A stretch of DNA of 18,770 nt from an uncultured Bacilli bacterium (GTDB lineage Bacteria > Bacillota_I > Bacilli_A > RF39 > UBA660): NCBI GenBank assembly GCA_947588665.1, contig CANPYU010000004.1, positions 1 through 18,770 of the forward strand, given 5' to 3'. Every line of letters starts with the position of its first letter. Position 1 is the stretch's first letter. Both the position numbers and the translations under genes were made by a program. Below, piece after piece: positions 1 to 8,635 of the stretch. The notes under the pieces were generated by a model that worked only from the letters and a program-made list of their open reading frames with translations, made no database searches and had not been told where the DNA came from.

Positions 1-1548
1 ATTATTACCGAGGGTGCCATCCGAATACACACAGAACACCCAAGCAGAATCATCGGAAAAGTGAGACGGAGACATTGTCCAATAACCAGTTCCTGTATAT
101 AGCCAATAATTTTCATTATTTGTCCCTGCCCCCGCAAATCCTCCGGCATATAGTACTTCATCCATGGTTATTAACCCTACTGGATTTGTTAATGCATTAT
201 TTCCTTTTATCGTTTTCCCTTTAACTGTTACTCCTCTTGCATTTTTTCCTGTAAATAAATCTCTTGTGGGATTAGCACATTTTAATGTTGGTTCTTGTCC
301 TGTTGTATCCCAACTTGTACTTCCGCTTCGCCATACTCTATGAGCACTACCATAAGCTGTTTCAGTACCATTAGTTCCATCACCTGAAATTTTATCATGG
401 GATGTATTAAAACTTCTATCATTGCAAAAACCTGTTTCTATATCTATATGTTTTACTTGGTCATTATCTCCTAAGTTTGTATCTGTCCACCATTCATCTA
501 GTTTTTGCTTTATTGTACTGCTTGTTGATTCATCAGTTATGTCTAATTGACTATTATTAGTAGTAGCATACATAAACCCTACATATCCATTATTATAAAT
601 ATAGCTCCGATTAAAAGGAGATCTAGAACTTAACTCCGTGATTGGAGGAGGAGCAGTACTACTACTTGTTCCAACATATATTAATCTTATTGTTCCATTG
701 CCATTTATTCGAATTATTCTCCACCAGATATCTTGTCCATTTTCTTGGCCAAATTTAACCCAGTTATTATTTACTGTGCCTCTATAATAATAACTTGTTC
801 CATAATTATCATTTGCTTTACATATCATCGCGTTTGTCTTTTCTGTTTCAGTTACTATTCCATCACCATTTTCGTCTAACTTTGGGCAAGTAGCTCCAAG
901 GGTGGCATCTGCTAAAATGGTTTCACATGCTGTATTTCCTTCTGGGCATAATGGATCTATTTCATTTGCAAATTCTACTTCTACACTTCCAGTTAAAGAT
1001 GCATTTTTATTATGGTTTTGATCAGCATCAGTTTCATTAAAGGCTATTTCGATAGTATAAGTATAGGTTACTTCTGATGTTACATTCTTTTTAGTTATTT
1101 TAGCAAGCCTAACTTTACCAGTTTTTCCGGTTAAATCATTATCTTCTATTTCTATTTGTTCTCCATCTACTTCTTTAATAGTGTAAGTTAATTCTTTAGC
1201 ACCTATTTCACATTGGTTAGTATCTGTTTTATTACTTTCTGTACATTTAACAAATTCATTAGTTTTAATATCTAAAAATATAGCATATGTTGCTTCTTGG
1301 TTTAATTCATCACTGCCGGGATTTAATTTTACTTTAATTGTTTTAGTGATAGACTTTCCAGGGTATAGAGTACCACTTATTGTTTTTTCGCCATTTTCAT
1401 ATGTTACTTTCATTAAATCAGCAGTATCACCTTTAGTTTTTGCACCATCACCAGCAATAGTAGCCCCGATTAAAAAGAATGCAAAAGATATACCTCCTAC
1501 TATTACTAATAAAGTAAATATTGTAATTAATAGCTTTTGTTTTTTCAT
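1..1548 (-). CDS. Large membrane-anchored surface protein, C-terminus beyond the window
   Basis: The frame is open from ATG at 1548 to base 1: 516 codons with no stop, so the C-terminus is missing. AAGGAAGG sits a few bases upstream of the start. Residues 1-30 form a basic start plus one hydrophobic segment, which suggests a signal anchor or signal peptide. Residues 35-200 are Thr/Lys/Glu-rich with an alternating beta pattern, like secreted Ig-like or TasA/camelysin-type domains (a resemblance only). Residues 225-236 (DENGDGIVTETE) fit a calcium-binding EF-hand loop. From 275 a WWRIIRINGNGTIRLIY segment begins, and near 485-515 a YWTMSP...SDGT pattern resembles DUF6273/FISUMP-like repeats of gut bacterial surface proteins. 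Cysteines are scattered through the second half. The role is unknown, probably cell-surface display or adhesion. The coding call is firm; the family is tentative. Confidence 0.85.
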   Translation of the reverse strand, partial: MKKQKLLITIFTLLVIVGGISFAFFLIGATIAGDGAKTKGDTADLMKVTYENGEKTISGTLYPGKSITKTIKVKLNPGSDELNQEATYAIFLDIKTNEFVKCTESNKTDTNQCEIGAKELTYTIKEVDGEQIEIEDNDLTGKTGKVRLAKITKKNVTSEVTYTYTIEIAFNETDADQNHNKNASLTGSVEVEFANEIDPLCPEGNTACETILADATLGATCPKLDENGDGIVTETEKTNAMICKANDNYGTSYYYRGTVNNNWVKFGQENGQDIWWRIIRINGNGTIRLIYVGTSSSTAPPPITELSSRSPFNRSYIYNNGYVGFMYATTNNSQLDITDESTSSTIKQKLDEWWTDTNLGDNDQVKHIDIETGFCNDRSFNTSHDKISGDGTNGTETAYGSAHRVWRSGSTSWDTTGQEPTLKCANPTRDLFTGKNARGVTVKGKTIKGNNALTNPVGLITMDEVLYAGGFAGAGTNNENYWLYTGTGYWTMSPSHFSDDSAWVFCVYSDGTLGNN

Positions 1549-1592
1549 ATAAACCTTCCTTTACTTATATATTTTAAATCTTTTTAAAATAT

Positions 1593-1621
1593 ATTTCATT
1601 AAGTTCGACAAAACATGTCAA
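1593..1621 (-). promoter_or_regulatory. Possible promoter of the surface-protein gene
   Basis: On the minus strand a perfect TTGACA (1621-1616) is followed after 17 bases by TGAAAT (1598-1593), about 45 bases before the start codon at 1548. The -35 is perfect but the -10 is poor. A TATAAA farther upstream is an alternative. The rest of 1549-1743 is very AT-rich and shows no other gene. Confidence 0.35.
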
Positions 1622-1743
1622 AACTTATTTTATACTACATATTGTATTGCTATCTGTTATATTTCTAATATACATTATTACATAGAAATTTTCAATATAT
1701 TTTAGTAAATTTTATACTTGGCGATGTAAAGTTAATATCATAA

Positions 1744-2516
1744 TTATTTAATTTTATAAGTAATTGGTATAATATTATTTTGGCTCACAAATGATAATAT
1801 AAATTTATCTTGCTCTTTTGTTATTATTATTCCTATCGTTTTATTATGAAAACTTATCTTTAAGTTATCATCTATATATTTCATATAAAACTCTACTTGG
1901 GCTTTATCTTCTTTCTTTAACTCTCTCATTTTTAATTCTACTACTATAAAACAATTTAATTTATAATTAAATAATTAATTGTAATTCTTTTTCTTTTTTT
2001 ATTTGTTCTTCTTTAGATAATTTTATTATTATAGGATTTTTTATGTTTTCTTTTATGTTATATATTTCTTCTTTATTTTCTATTATTTCTATATGTTCTT
2101 TTTTTCTATAATCTTTCATAACTTTAATTAAATCTCTAACTGATAAACTATTAGTTATACATAAATTGATATAATGATTTCTTTTGTTTTCATCTTTGAT
2201 TGACAATAAATATTTATAATGTGACCAATTTAATTTCGTACACAATGTGTGCGAATTTGAAAAAAGCAAATAAAACTTTCTATAAAGTTCCATATTACGT
2301 ATTCCATAACTTTTACCATATATGTTAGACAATTTTAAAGACCACTTTTTTATTAAATTATCCCCATATTTAGCTCTTTTTTTACCTTGGCTTCGACGAT
2401 TAATCTTCCTATATTCCAATATGTATTAAGTGTTTCTCTATTATCTTGTAATACTCTTTTCTTTTATTTACTTCTAATTTTTTAATTAAATGTTCTACTT
2501 CGTTATATTCTTCCAT
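1744..2516 (-). pseudogene. Decayed YhcG-type PDDEXK nuclease (DUF1016)
   Basis: The remnant begins at ATG 2516, preceded by AAGGGAG, and needs several frames to read. The first frame gives about 35 residues and stops at 2409-2411. A second frame carries RVLQDNRETLNTYWNIGRLI, typical of DUF1016 N-termini. After an A7 run (2377-2383) the frame changes again to AKYGDNLIKKWSLKLSNIYGKSYG...LNWSHYKYLLSI...YINLCITNSLSVRDL, a clear DUF1016_N match, and stops at 1967. The last piece reads LFNYKLNCFIVVELK then KKEDKAQVEFYMKYIDDNLK and TIGIII, which is the PD-(D/E)xK C-terminus with its E-x-K. Roughly 50 residues between the pieces, including the catalytic Asp region, are missing (a length judged from memory of the family). 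With at least two frameshifts and one deletion, it is not expected to make an active nuclease. Intact relatives occur in restriction or defence loci. Confidence 0.8.
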
Positions 2517-2663
2517 GATAAAAACTCCCTTCAAAGCGAATATAACAATTAGTTACAATGTGGTCAATGGAAGTACTACTTACTTGGAAGTAATTCTTGA
2601 TAATGACTTTAACTTATTTAAAAAAACATATAAGATAATCTAAATATTTTTAAATATTATTAT

Positions 2664-2692
2664 AAAATAAAAACACTGTAAGATTACAGCAT
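2664..2692 (-). terminator. Intrinsic terminator after nrnA
   Basis: On the minus strand CTGTA-ATCT-TACAG, extended by wobble pairs, is followed at once by TTTTTATTTT. It lies at the stop codon of the DHH gene and would end the ackA-nrnA transcript. Confidence 0.65.
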
Positions 2693-2695
2693 TTA

Positions 2696-3682
2696 TTATT
2701 TTAAGTTACTGATTGTGGCGCGTTTATATTCTTCACAAGCACTATCTAAATCATGAATAAAATTAGTGATATCTTTTTTAGAAGTGATTTTAGCTCCACT
2801 TGCATATTTGTGCCCTCCCCCATTATATTTGGCAGCAATAGAATTTATGATTGGACCATGAGAACGAATACTTACTTTATAGATTTTATTTTTAGCATCT
2901 TCACTAATAAAGGTCCAAACTAAAACTTCTCTTATAAAATTAAAATTATTAATTAAATTAGAGGGAGTTGCTAAATCAACATTATACTCTTTTATTTTTT
3001 CAGAAGGAATAATTAAATAACCTAGACCATGCTCTGTTACTTCTATATTAGTAGCTAAATAACCTTGAAATCTTACTTCATCTAGGCTACGATCATATAA
3101 ATAATTGTAAAGAGATGGAAAATCTATTTTACTTTTAGTTATTAATTCTTCAACTATTTTAAAAGTTTTATTAGTAGTATAAGGAAGAAGAAAACGATCA
3201 CTATCAGAGACAATTCCTAAGTATAAATTACCGGCAATTTTTGTATCTAATTTTAAAGGACTATGTAAAATTAATTCAGCGACCATTTGACAGGTAGAAC
3301 ATGAGGTATCATCTGTCCAATCTACTTTACCTTTAATATCTTCAGCGGGATGATGATCTATTTTTAATATTTCTTGATATTTTAAATTATCAATACCATC
3401 TATACGATGTAAATTAGGAACATCTAAGACTATTAATAAAGAATTTTTATATTTTTCAGGTTCGATTTTATCTAAGATGCCATAATATTTAAATTTAGAA
3501 ACACCTAAACCGACGGCTACACAGTCTTTATTTGGGAATGTAAGCCTGATAGAATCTCTTAGAGCAATTTGGCTTGCGATAGCATCAGGATCAGGGCCAA
3601 CATGTCTTGCGATAACTATTTTGTCATATTCTTTTATTTTACGATATATTTTACGAATAATAGCATTATTAATAGGGATCAC
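2696..3682 (-). CDS. nrnA: DHH/DHHA1 phosphoesterase, NrnA-type oligoribonuclease/pAp phosphatase
   Basis: A 328-residue cytosolic protein. The family removes the last nucleotides of short RNAs (nanoRNA) and dephosphorylates pAp; related members cleave cyclic-dinucleotide products. Visible metal-binding motifs: RHVGPDPDAIAS (Asp31, Asp33), VLDVPN (Asp87), IDHHPAED (Asp109-His-His) and GIVSDSDRF near 160. The C-terminal DHHA1 part has the substrate-binding YNGGGHKYASGA. Length is normal for NrnA. The start is GTG at 3682, directly abutting the ackA stop (TAGGTG), with no good Shine-Dalgarno of its own, so it probably depends on translational coupling to ackA. A c-di-AMP-linked GdpP is ruled out by the lack of membrane and PAS/GGDEF segments. 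The exact substrate cannot be told from sequence. Confidence 0.93.
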   Translation of the reverse strand: MIPINNAIIRKIYRKIKEYDKIVIARHVGPDPDAIASQIALRDSIRLTFPNKDCVAVGLGVSKFKYYGILDKIEPEKYKNSLLIVLDVPNLHRIDGIDNLKYQEILKIDHHPAEDIKGKVDWTDDTSCSTCQMVAELILHSPLKLDTKIAGNLYLGIVSDSDRFLLPYTTNKTFKIVEELITKSKIDFPSLYNYLYDRSLDEVRFQGYLATNIEVTEHGLGYLIIPSEKIKEYNVDLATPSNLINNFNFIREVLVWTFISEDAKNKIYKVSIRSHGPIINSIAAKYNGGGHKYASGAKITSKKDITNFIHDLDSACEEYKRATISNLK

Positions 3683-4879
3683 CTACTTAATAATATTATA
3701 AGTATCTAGAGCAATCATTAATTCTTCATTAGTTGGAATAACATATACAGGAACTTTTGAATCTTCTCTAGATATTATGCCTTCATGAATATCTAAATAA
3801 CTAGCAATTTCCATATTTTTAGTAGAATCAAGAGTAATTCCTAAACAAGCTAGTTTAGATACTATTTCGGCTCTAAATTCACGAGCATTTTCGCCAAGCC
3901 CAGCAGTGAATACTAAAGCATCAACTTTTCCCTCTAATAATACATAATATTTAGCTATATAATCAACAATTCTTTTAATATATATATTATTAGCAAGTAA
4001 AGCTTTTTTATTTCCTTCTTTCATGGCAGCCTCAATATCCCGATGATCACTAAAAGCTCCCGTAATTCCTAAAAGACCACTTTCTTTATTTAAAATGGTA
4101 TCTACTTCTTTTAATGATTTACCGGTTTTTTCCATATAATAAGGGATAATTGAATAATCAATATCGCCACATCTAGTACCCATAATAAGCCCAGCATTAG
4201 GAGTAAAGCCCATCGTTGTATCAATGCTTTTAGAATCTTTAATACAACAAATAGATCCACCACTTCCCACATGACAACTTATAATATTAATATTATCTTT
4301 GCCTAATTTTTCTTGCATTACTTTAGTAATATATTTATGACTAGTTCCATGAAAGCCATATTTTCTTATTTGATAATTTTGATACCAATCATATGGTACA
4401 GCATATAAATATTCTTCTTCCCCCATAGTTTGATGGAAAGCTGTGTCAAATACGCCAACCATAGGAACATCAGGTAAAACTTCTTTAAAAGCTTTAACTC
4501 CTAAAATATTGGCAGGATTATGAAGAGGGGCTAGACTAGATAGGTCCTCAACAGTTTTAATAACTTCATCATCAATTAAAACACTTTTCGCATATTTATC
4601 GCCTCCATGAACAAGACGATGTCCTATGCCATCTATTTCATTTAAAGATTTAATAATATTATTTTCTAATAATTCTTTAATTAATAGTTCAATTGCAACT
4701 TTATGGTTTTGCATATCTGCTTCTTTTTTTATTTTTTCACCATTAATTTTAATACTATATATTCCCCCACTTAATCCTATTTTTTCAAAATAACCACTTA
4801 TAAGTTCTTTTTCTTCTGGTAAGCTTATTAAATTAAACTTTAAAGAAGATGAACCAGCATTTACTGTTAATATTTTCAT
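3683..4879 (-). CDS. ackA: Acetate kinase
   Basis: Catalyses acetyl phosphate + ADP <-> acetate + ATP in the cytosol, the last ATP-yielding step of mixed-acid fermentation. At 398 residues it has the family's full length. Recognisable motifs: NAGSSSLKF at the N-terminus, GHRLVHGGD, VFDTAFHQTM, YGFHGTSHKY, CHVGSGGS, MGTRCGDID, FTAGLGENA and the C-terminal VIPTNEE. AAGGAG lies 7 bases before ATG 4879. No phosphotransacetylase gene is in the window. It forms a two-gene unit with nrnA downstream. Propionate or butyrate kinase activity is less likely given the match along the whole length. Confidence 0.96.
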   Translation of the reverse strand: MKILTVNAGSSSLKFNLISLPEEKELISGYFEKIGLSGGIYSIKINGEKIKKEADMQNHKVAIELLIKELLENNIIKSLNEIDGIGHRLVHGGDKYAKSVLIDDEVIKTVEDLSSLAPLHNPANILGVKAFKEVLPDVPMVGVFDTAFHQTMGEEEYLYAVPYDWYQNYQIRKYGFHGTSHKYITKVMQEKLGKDNINIISCHVGSGGSICCIKDSKSIDTTMGFTPNAGLIMGTRCGDIDYSIIPYYMEKTGKSLKEVDTILNKESGLLGITGAFSDHRDIEAAMKEGNKKALLANNIYIKRIVDYIAKYYVLLEGKVDALVFTAGLGENAREFRAEIVSKLACLGITLDSTKNMEIASYLDIHEGIISREDSKVPVYVIPTNEELMIALDTYNIIK

Positions 4880-4904
4880 GATCTCACTCCTTGAATTAAT
4901 TATA

Positions 4905-4935
4905 CAAAAAAAAGAATAGTTTGGCTATCCTTTTT
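4905..4935 (-). terminator. Intrinsic terminator after the B-repeat gene
   Basis: On the minus strand AAAGGATAG-CCAAA-CTATTCTTT is followed by an uninterrupted T run. It lies between the B-repeat gene and ackA, so ackA should have its own start of transcription or depend on readthrough. Confidence 0.75.
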
Positions 4936-4941
4936 AAGCTT

Positions 4942-5442
4942 TTAATCAATTATTTTTTTCCATTTAGCGACTAAAGTTAGATCTTTAGTTACTTTAAAAT
5001 CTTTTAATTCTTTATTTTGATATAACCAGTATAAAAATTCATACCCTTCTTTAGTTGGTAGAGGTAAATCACTTAAAGTTTGGCCTTCCTCTATCACTAT
5101 GGGTTCAACTAGTGTGCCACCTAAAGAATCAAAGAAAACCGTATATTTTTTTGCATCTAAGATTTTCCATTTAGCAACTAAAGTATAATCTTGTTTAATT
5201 TTGATATCTTGTGAAAACGGTAAATCATTTAAATACCAACCAACAAATTCATAGCCTTTTTTATTGGATACTGGTAATTTATCAATAAGTTCATTTTCTT
5301 TAATTAGGACACTATTTACTAGAGTACCTCCATTAGTATCAAATTTAATTTTATATTTTTTAGGACTAAATACTTTAGAACTAGCAATAATAATAATTAA
5401 AAAAATACTTATTAAAGTAAAACCATATAGAAATCTTTTCAT
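4942..5442 (-). CDS. Small membrane-anchored protein with two InlB-type B-repeats
   Basis: A 166-residue protein. Residues 1-25 hold one hydrophobic segment after MKR, a signal anchor or uncleaved signal; no sortase motif or lipobox is seen. Two tandem copies of the Listeria-Bacteroides (Flg_new/InlB B-repeat) fold follow, at about 29-91 and 98-162: KIKFDTNGGTLV...GYEFVGWYLN...YTLVAKWK and TVFFDSLGGTLVEP...GYEFLYWLY...LTLVAKWK. These beta-grasp-like repeats usually belong to much larger surface proteins, so a protein made of only an anchor and two repeats is unusual. The Shine-Dalgarno before ATG 5442 is weak. It follows ftsW by 71 bases and could be read from the same transcript. Function unknown, probably extracellular binding or spacing. 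Confidence 0.85.
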   Translation of the reverse strand: MKRFLYGFTLISIFLIIIIASSKVFSPKKYKIKFDTNGGTLVNSVLIKENELIDKLPVSNKKGYEFVGWYLNDLPFSQDIKIKQDYTLVAKWKILDAKKYTVFFDSLGGTLVEPIVIEEGQTLSDLPLPTKEGYEFLYWLYQNKELKDFKVTKDLTLVAKWKKIID

Positions 5443-5513
5443 AATATCACTAGTAATAGTTTTAGTTAATTTTTATTTTTTATACTTAAAGTGTATGATA
5501 ATTTTAGGGAAGT

Positions 5514-6602
5514 TTAAGTTCTTCTAGATATATTTAATACTATTCCTATACTTAATAAAGATACTAATAATGATGAACCACCATAAGAGAAAAATGGTAG
5601 AGTTACTCCGGTTACAGGGATTAGACCAACAACAACAGCAAGATTTAAAGATGCTTGAATAATTATGGCAAAAGCAAGTCCAAAAGCTAAATATTTATAA
5701 AATAAATCATTAGATTTCAAAGCTATTCTTAACATGCGATAAAAAATAAAGAAAAAGAAAAAACAAACGATTAAAACACCTAAAAAACCAAATTCTTCAC
5801 TAATAATAGAAAAAATAAAATCAGTTTGAGGTTCAGGTAAGTAAAAATGTTTTTGCCGGGAATTCATGAAACCTTGACCTAATAATCCACCGGGACCGAT
5901 GGCATATAAACTTTGAATTATTTGATAGCCACTTCCTAAGGGATCACTCCAGGGATTTAAAAAAGAGATAATTCTTGCCATACGATAGGGAGCGGCGATA
6001 ATTAAACAGACTATTCCTAAGATACCAAGAAGGCCTAATTTAACAAAGAAAGAAATTTTTAAACCAGAAACAAAAATTAAACAGACTAAAGATAAAGTTA
6101 TAACCATGGCTGTTCCAAAATCAGGTTCAAGCATAATAAGTAAGAAAAAAAGCGCGATAACTAAGAAGATTGGCAATGCTCCTTTTTTTACATCTTTCAT
6201 GTTTTTTTTGTTATGGGCTAAATATTTGGCAGTATAAATAATAAGACCTATCTTGGCAAATTCACTAGGTTGGATTCCTAAACTACCTATGCCAAACCAG
6301 CTTCGAGAACCATTCCTGATACTACCTATTCCAGGTATTAAAACTAAAAGTAAAAGAAGAAAACATATACCTAAAATTAAATTAGCTTTCTTTTTTAAAA
6401 TATCTAAATCTACTTTAGTGATTATAAACATCATAATAAGACCAAAAAGCAAAAATAATCCTTGATGTTTTACATAATAAAAAGCATCTTGAAATTTATA
6501 TTCACTCCAAATAGAACTGGCTGAATAAATCATAGTTATGCCAAATAAACTAACCATTATTACGGCAATTAATAAGAGATAATCTATAGGTTTCTTTAAC
6601 AT
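5514..6602 (-). CDS. ftsW: SEDS-family peptidoglycan glycosyltransferase, FtsW/SpoVE type
   Basis: Polymerises glycan strands from lipid II in the membrane, with a partner class B PBP. It is a polytopic protein of about ten membrane segments. Family motifs: GSRSWFGIG, GIQPSEFAKIGLIIY, LLEPDFGTAMV, YQIIQSLYAIGPGGLLGQG, LPEPQTDFIFSIISEEFGFLG and LPFFSYGGSSLL near the C-terminus. LPEP-TDFIF and the position after mraY favour FtsW/SpoVE over RodA. AGGTGG sits 6 bases upstream of ATG 6602, which I prefer; an in-frame GTG at 6611 overlaps that ribosome site. Its natural partner would be the class B PBP upstream, which is split in this window. Confidence 0.92.
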   Translation of the reverse strand: MLKKPIDYLLLIAVIMVSLFGITMIYSASSIWSEYKFQDAFYYVKHQGLFLLFGLIMMFIITKVDLDILKKKANLILGICFLLLLLVLIPGIGSIRNGSRSWFGIGSLGIQPSEFAKIGLIIYTAKYLAHNKKNMKDVKKGALPIFLVIALFFLLIMLEPDFGTAMVITLSLVCLIFVSGLKISFFVKLGLLGILGIVCLIIAAPYRMARIISFLNPWSDPLGSGYQIIQSLYAIGPGGLLGQGFMNSRQKHFYLPEPQTDFIFSIISEEFGFLGVLIVCFFFFFIFYRMLRIALKSNDLFYKYLAFGLAFAIIIQASLNLAVVVGLIPVTGVTLPFFSYGGSSLLVSLLSIGIVLNISRRT

Positions 6603-6673
6603 AATAGCCACCTAAAATAATTCTATGGTAAATTTAAAATTTTATTACTTAAGAAAAAAAAGAAAATACTCTT

Positions 6674-7666
6674 TTATAACCAAACACCATAAGTAATAGC
6701 CGCCATGGCTAATATTAAACCAGCAACCCAAAAATATCTTACTATATCTTGTTCATTCATGCCCAACATTTCAAAATGATGATGTAATGGTGCGCGTTTA
6801 AAAACTTTTTTATGAAATTTACGGATAGCTATAATTTGAATTAAACTACTTAATGTTTCAATTACAAATATACCTCCAATTAAAGCAAGAGAAAGTTCAT
6901 GACGGGTTAATATGGCAATAGTTGCTAGAGCGCCTCCTAAACATAGGGAGCCTAGATCCCCCATAAATACTTTAGCAGGATGAGCATTAAAGACAAGAAA
7001 GCCTAAAAGAGCTCCGGCAAGAATAAAGCAAAAAATAGCAATTTCTTGATATCCGACTAACCAACCAGTATTCCATGAGATGATACCAAAAGCAAAAAAA
7101 GCAATAGCACTAAGGCCACCAGCAAGACCATCTAAGCCATCAGTAATATTTACAGCATTGCTAGTACCAACTAATAAAAAGAGAATTAATAAGCCAAATG
7201 TCCAGCCCATTTTAATATTTATTCCTAAACTAGTAATTACTAAATCAGATTTGCCACCATTACTCATAAAGATATAGAAAAATACTAAAGCAATTATCAT
7301 TTGACCTAAAAGTTTGCCTATAATAGTTAGGCCATGATTATTATGATGTCTAATTTTTAAATAATCATCTATAAAGCCTAAGAGAGCATAACTTAAGAAA
7401 ACAAATATTAATATTATTAAACTATGGGTTATTTCTATACTTTTATTAAAATATAACAAGATTAAAGCTAAAATAGTGGGAATTATAAAGATTAATCCTC
7501 CCATTGTAGGAGTGCCCTCTTTTTTTAAATGTCTTTCACCAACATAACGGCTAACATATTGACCTATATGAAAATGGCGAAGTATAGGTATTAAAATAAC
7601 TCCTGTTGTAATTGCAAGAACGAAACCTAAAAGAATTGCCATTGCGGCTTTTGCAAGTATTAGCAT
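6674..7666 (-). CDS. mraY: Phospho-N-acetylmuramoyl-pentapeptide transferase
   Basis: Transfers phospho-MurNAc-pentapeptide from UDP to undecaprenyl phosphate, giving lipid I. At 330 residues with about ten membrane helices it is full length. Motifs: KKEGTPTMGGLIF (49-60), IDDYLK with the Asp pair at 100-101, NITDGLDGLAGG (173-184; Asp176), FMGDLGS (Asp237) and APLHHHFEM (His295-297). GAGGTGGG precedes ATG 7666. In Bacillus the order is pbpB-spoVD-murE-mraY-murD-spoVE. Here mraY lies directly between the pbp remnant and ftsW, with no murE or murD between. A weak AT-rich hairpin with a T run overlaps its stop (6662-6680) but is not convincing as a terminator. Confidence 0.96.
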   Translation of the reverse strand: MLILAKAAMAILLGFVLAITTGVILIPILRHFHIGQYVSRYVGERHLKKEGTPTMGGLIFIIPTILALILLYFNKSIEITHSLIILIFVFLSYALLGFIDDYLKIRHHNNHGLTIIGKLLGQMIIALVFFYIFMSNGGKSDLVITSLGINIKMGWTFGLLILFLLVGTSNAVNITDGLDGLAGGLSAIAFFAFGIISWNTGWLVGYQEIAIFCFILAGALLGFLVFNAHPAKVFMGDLGSLCLGGALATIAILTRHELSLALIGGIFVIETLSSLIQIIAIRKFHKKVFKRAPLHHHFEMLGMNEQDIVRYFWVAGLILAMAAITYGVWL

Positions 7667-7750
7667 AACCCACCTCTTCCTTTTTATAATTATACTACAG
7701 ATTATGATAAAATAGTTATATTAACGATTTATTTGACATTTAATTCACAA
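7667..7750 (-). promoter_or_regulatory. Intergenic region with possible mraY promoter
   Basis: On the minus strand a perfect TATAAT (7694-7689) lies about 25 bases before the mraY start. No convincing -35 is present at the right distance. If used, it would let mraY-ftsW be transcribed independently of the split pbp gene. Confidence 0.3.
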
Positions 7751-8613
7751 TTATCCTAATAATAATTTAATTGTTTCTCCTTCTTTAGCATAATAATCAC
7801 TTGCGGGAGATTGATATATTACATTTTCTCCTGTTCCTGAATATTCTACATTAAAACCTTTTAAAGCATTTTTAGCCTCTTTTTTTGCCATACCAACAAC
7901 ATTAGGAATTTTTAAATATTTTTTATCTAGCCAAGTATACTCTCTTGCCATACCTTCTTTACTAGGTGGAATATCTAATATTTCAATCGCACTATTTAAA
8001 ACACTTTTGGCAATTGGGGCGGAAACTACTCCTCCATATTGGGTTACACCTTTAGGATTATCTATGGCAACATATACAATAATTTCGGGATCGTCAGCGG
8101 GTAAAAAACCGACAAAGGATAATATATAATTGCCATCTAAATATTTGCCATCTTTAACTTTTTGGGCTGTACCTGTTTTTCCTCCGACACGATAATTTTC
8201 AATATAAGCATTTTTACCACTGCCATTTGCAACCACACTTTCTAACGCGTATCTTACTAAACTACTGGTATCACTACTTATAGGATGCCCTACTAAATTA
8301 GGTTCATTCTTTTTTACAAGGCTATTTGTTTCACTTTCTAGAAAACTATCAACAATATAGGGTGTATATAAATTTCCTCCATTTATGGCCGCGGATACTG
8401 CTCTAATTTGTTGTAAAGGGGTTACACTTATTCCTTGACCAAAAGAAGTAGTTGCAAGTTCAACAGGACCCATTTTATTAACATCAAATAAAATTCCTGA
8501 GGATTCGCCATTTAAGTCTATTCCTGTTTTATCACCAAAACCATATTTAGCAATATAACTCATGAGCTTTTCAGCTCCTAAAGTATTACCAATGCTTACA
8601 AATCCAGGATTGC
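7751..8613 (-). pseudogene. Class B penicillin-binding protein, C-terminal fragment
   Basis: Downstream half of the pbp gene cut by the mobile element. The host frame begins in the core at 8603-8613 (...SNPGFVSIGNTLGAEKL, then MSYIAKYGFGDKTGIDLNGE). The first ATG is at 8563, giving 270 residues. It contains the third transpeptidase motif, GGKTGTAQ (residues 496-501 of the rebuilt protein), and one C-terminal PASTA domain (IPNVVGMAKKEAKNAL..., 585-637). A single PASTA is the SpoVD pattern; Bacillus PBP2B has two. Alone it lacks the catalytic serine, the dimerisation region and the membrane anchor. The frame is continuous with the recombinase frame except for one TAA at 8638-8636. I see no Shine-Dalgarno for ATG 8563, so it may not be translated until excision. 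Confidence 0.9.
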
Positions 8614-8635
8614 TTTCTTTTAATAGAAGAACACT
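8603..8635. other. Left attachment junction (attL/attR type) of the element
   Basis: Core TCCAGGATTGC at 8603-8613, then the inner arm TTAATAGAAGAACACT at 8620-8635. The core recurs at 11278-11288 with one difference (G8607 versus A11282). The arm is the inverted complement, 15 of 16, of the arm at 11261-11276. The host side is PBP coding sequence. Base 8607 is part of the conserved Pro codon and so reports the original attB base. The recombinase stop codon lies immediately inside the arm. Confidence 0.85.

Noticed and set aside
1346..1552. Plus-strand open frame over the start of the surface-protein gene
   Set aside because: It is antisense to a 516-codon minus-strand frame with a good ribosome site and signal sequence.
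6662..6680. Terminator after mraY
   Set aside because: The stem is almost all A-T with a G-T pair and overlaps the stop. It is too weak to list, and ftsW follows closely on the same strand.
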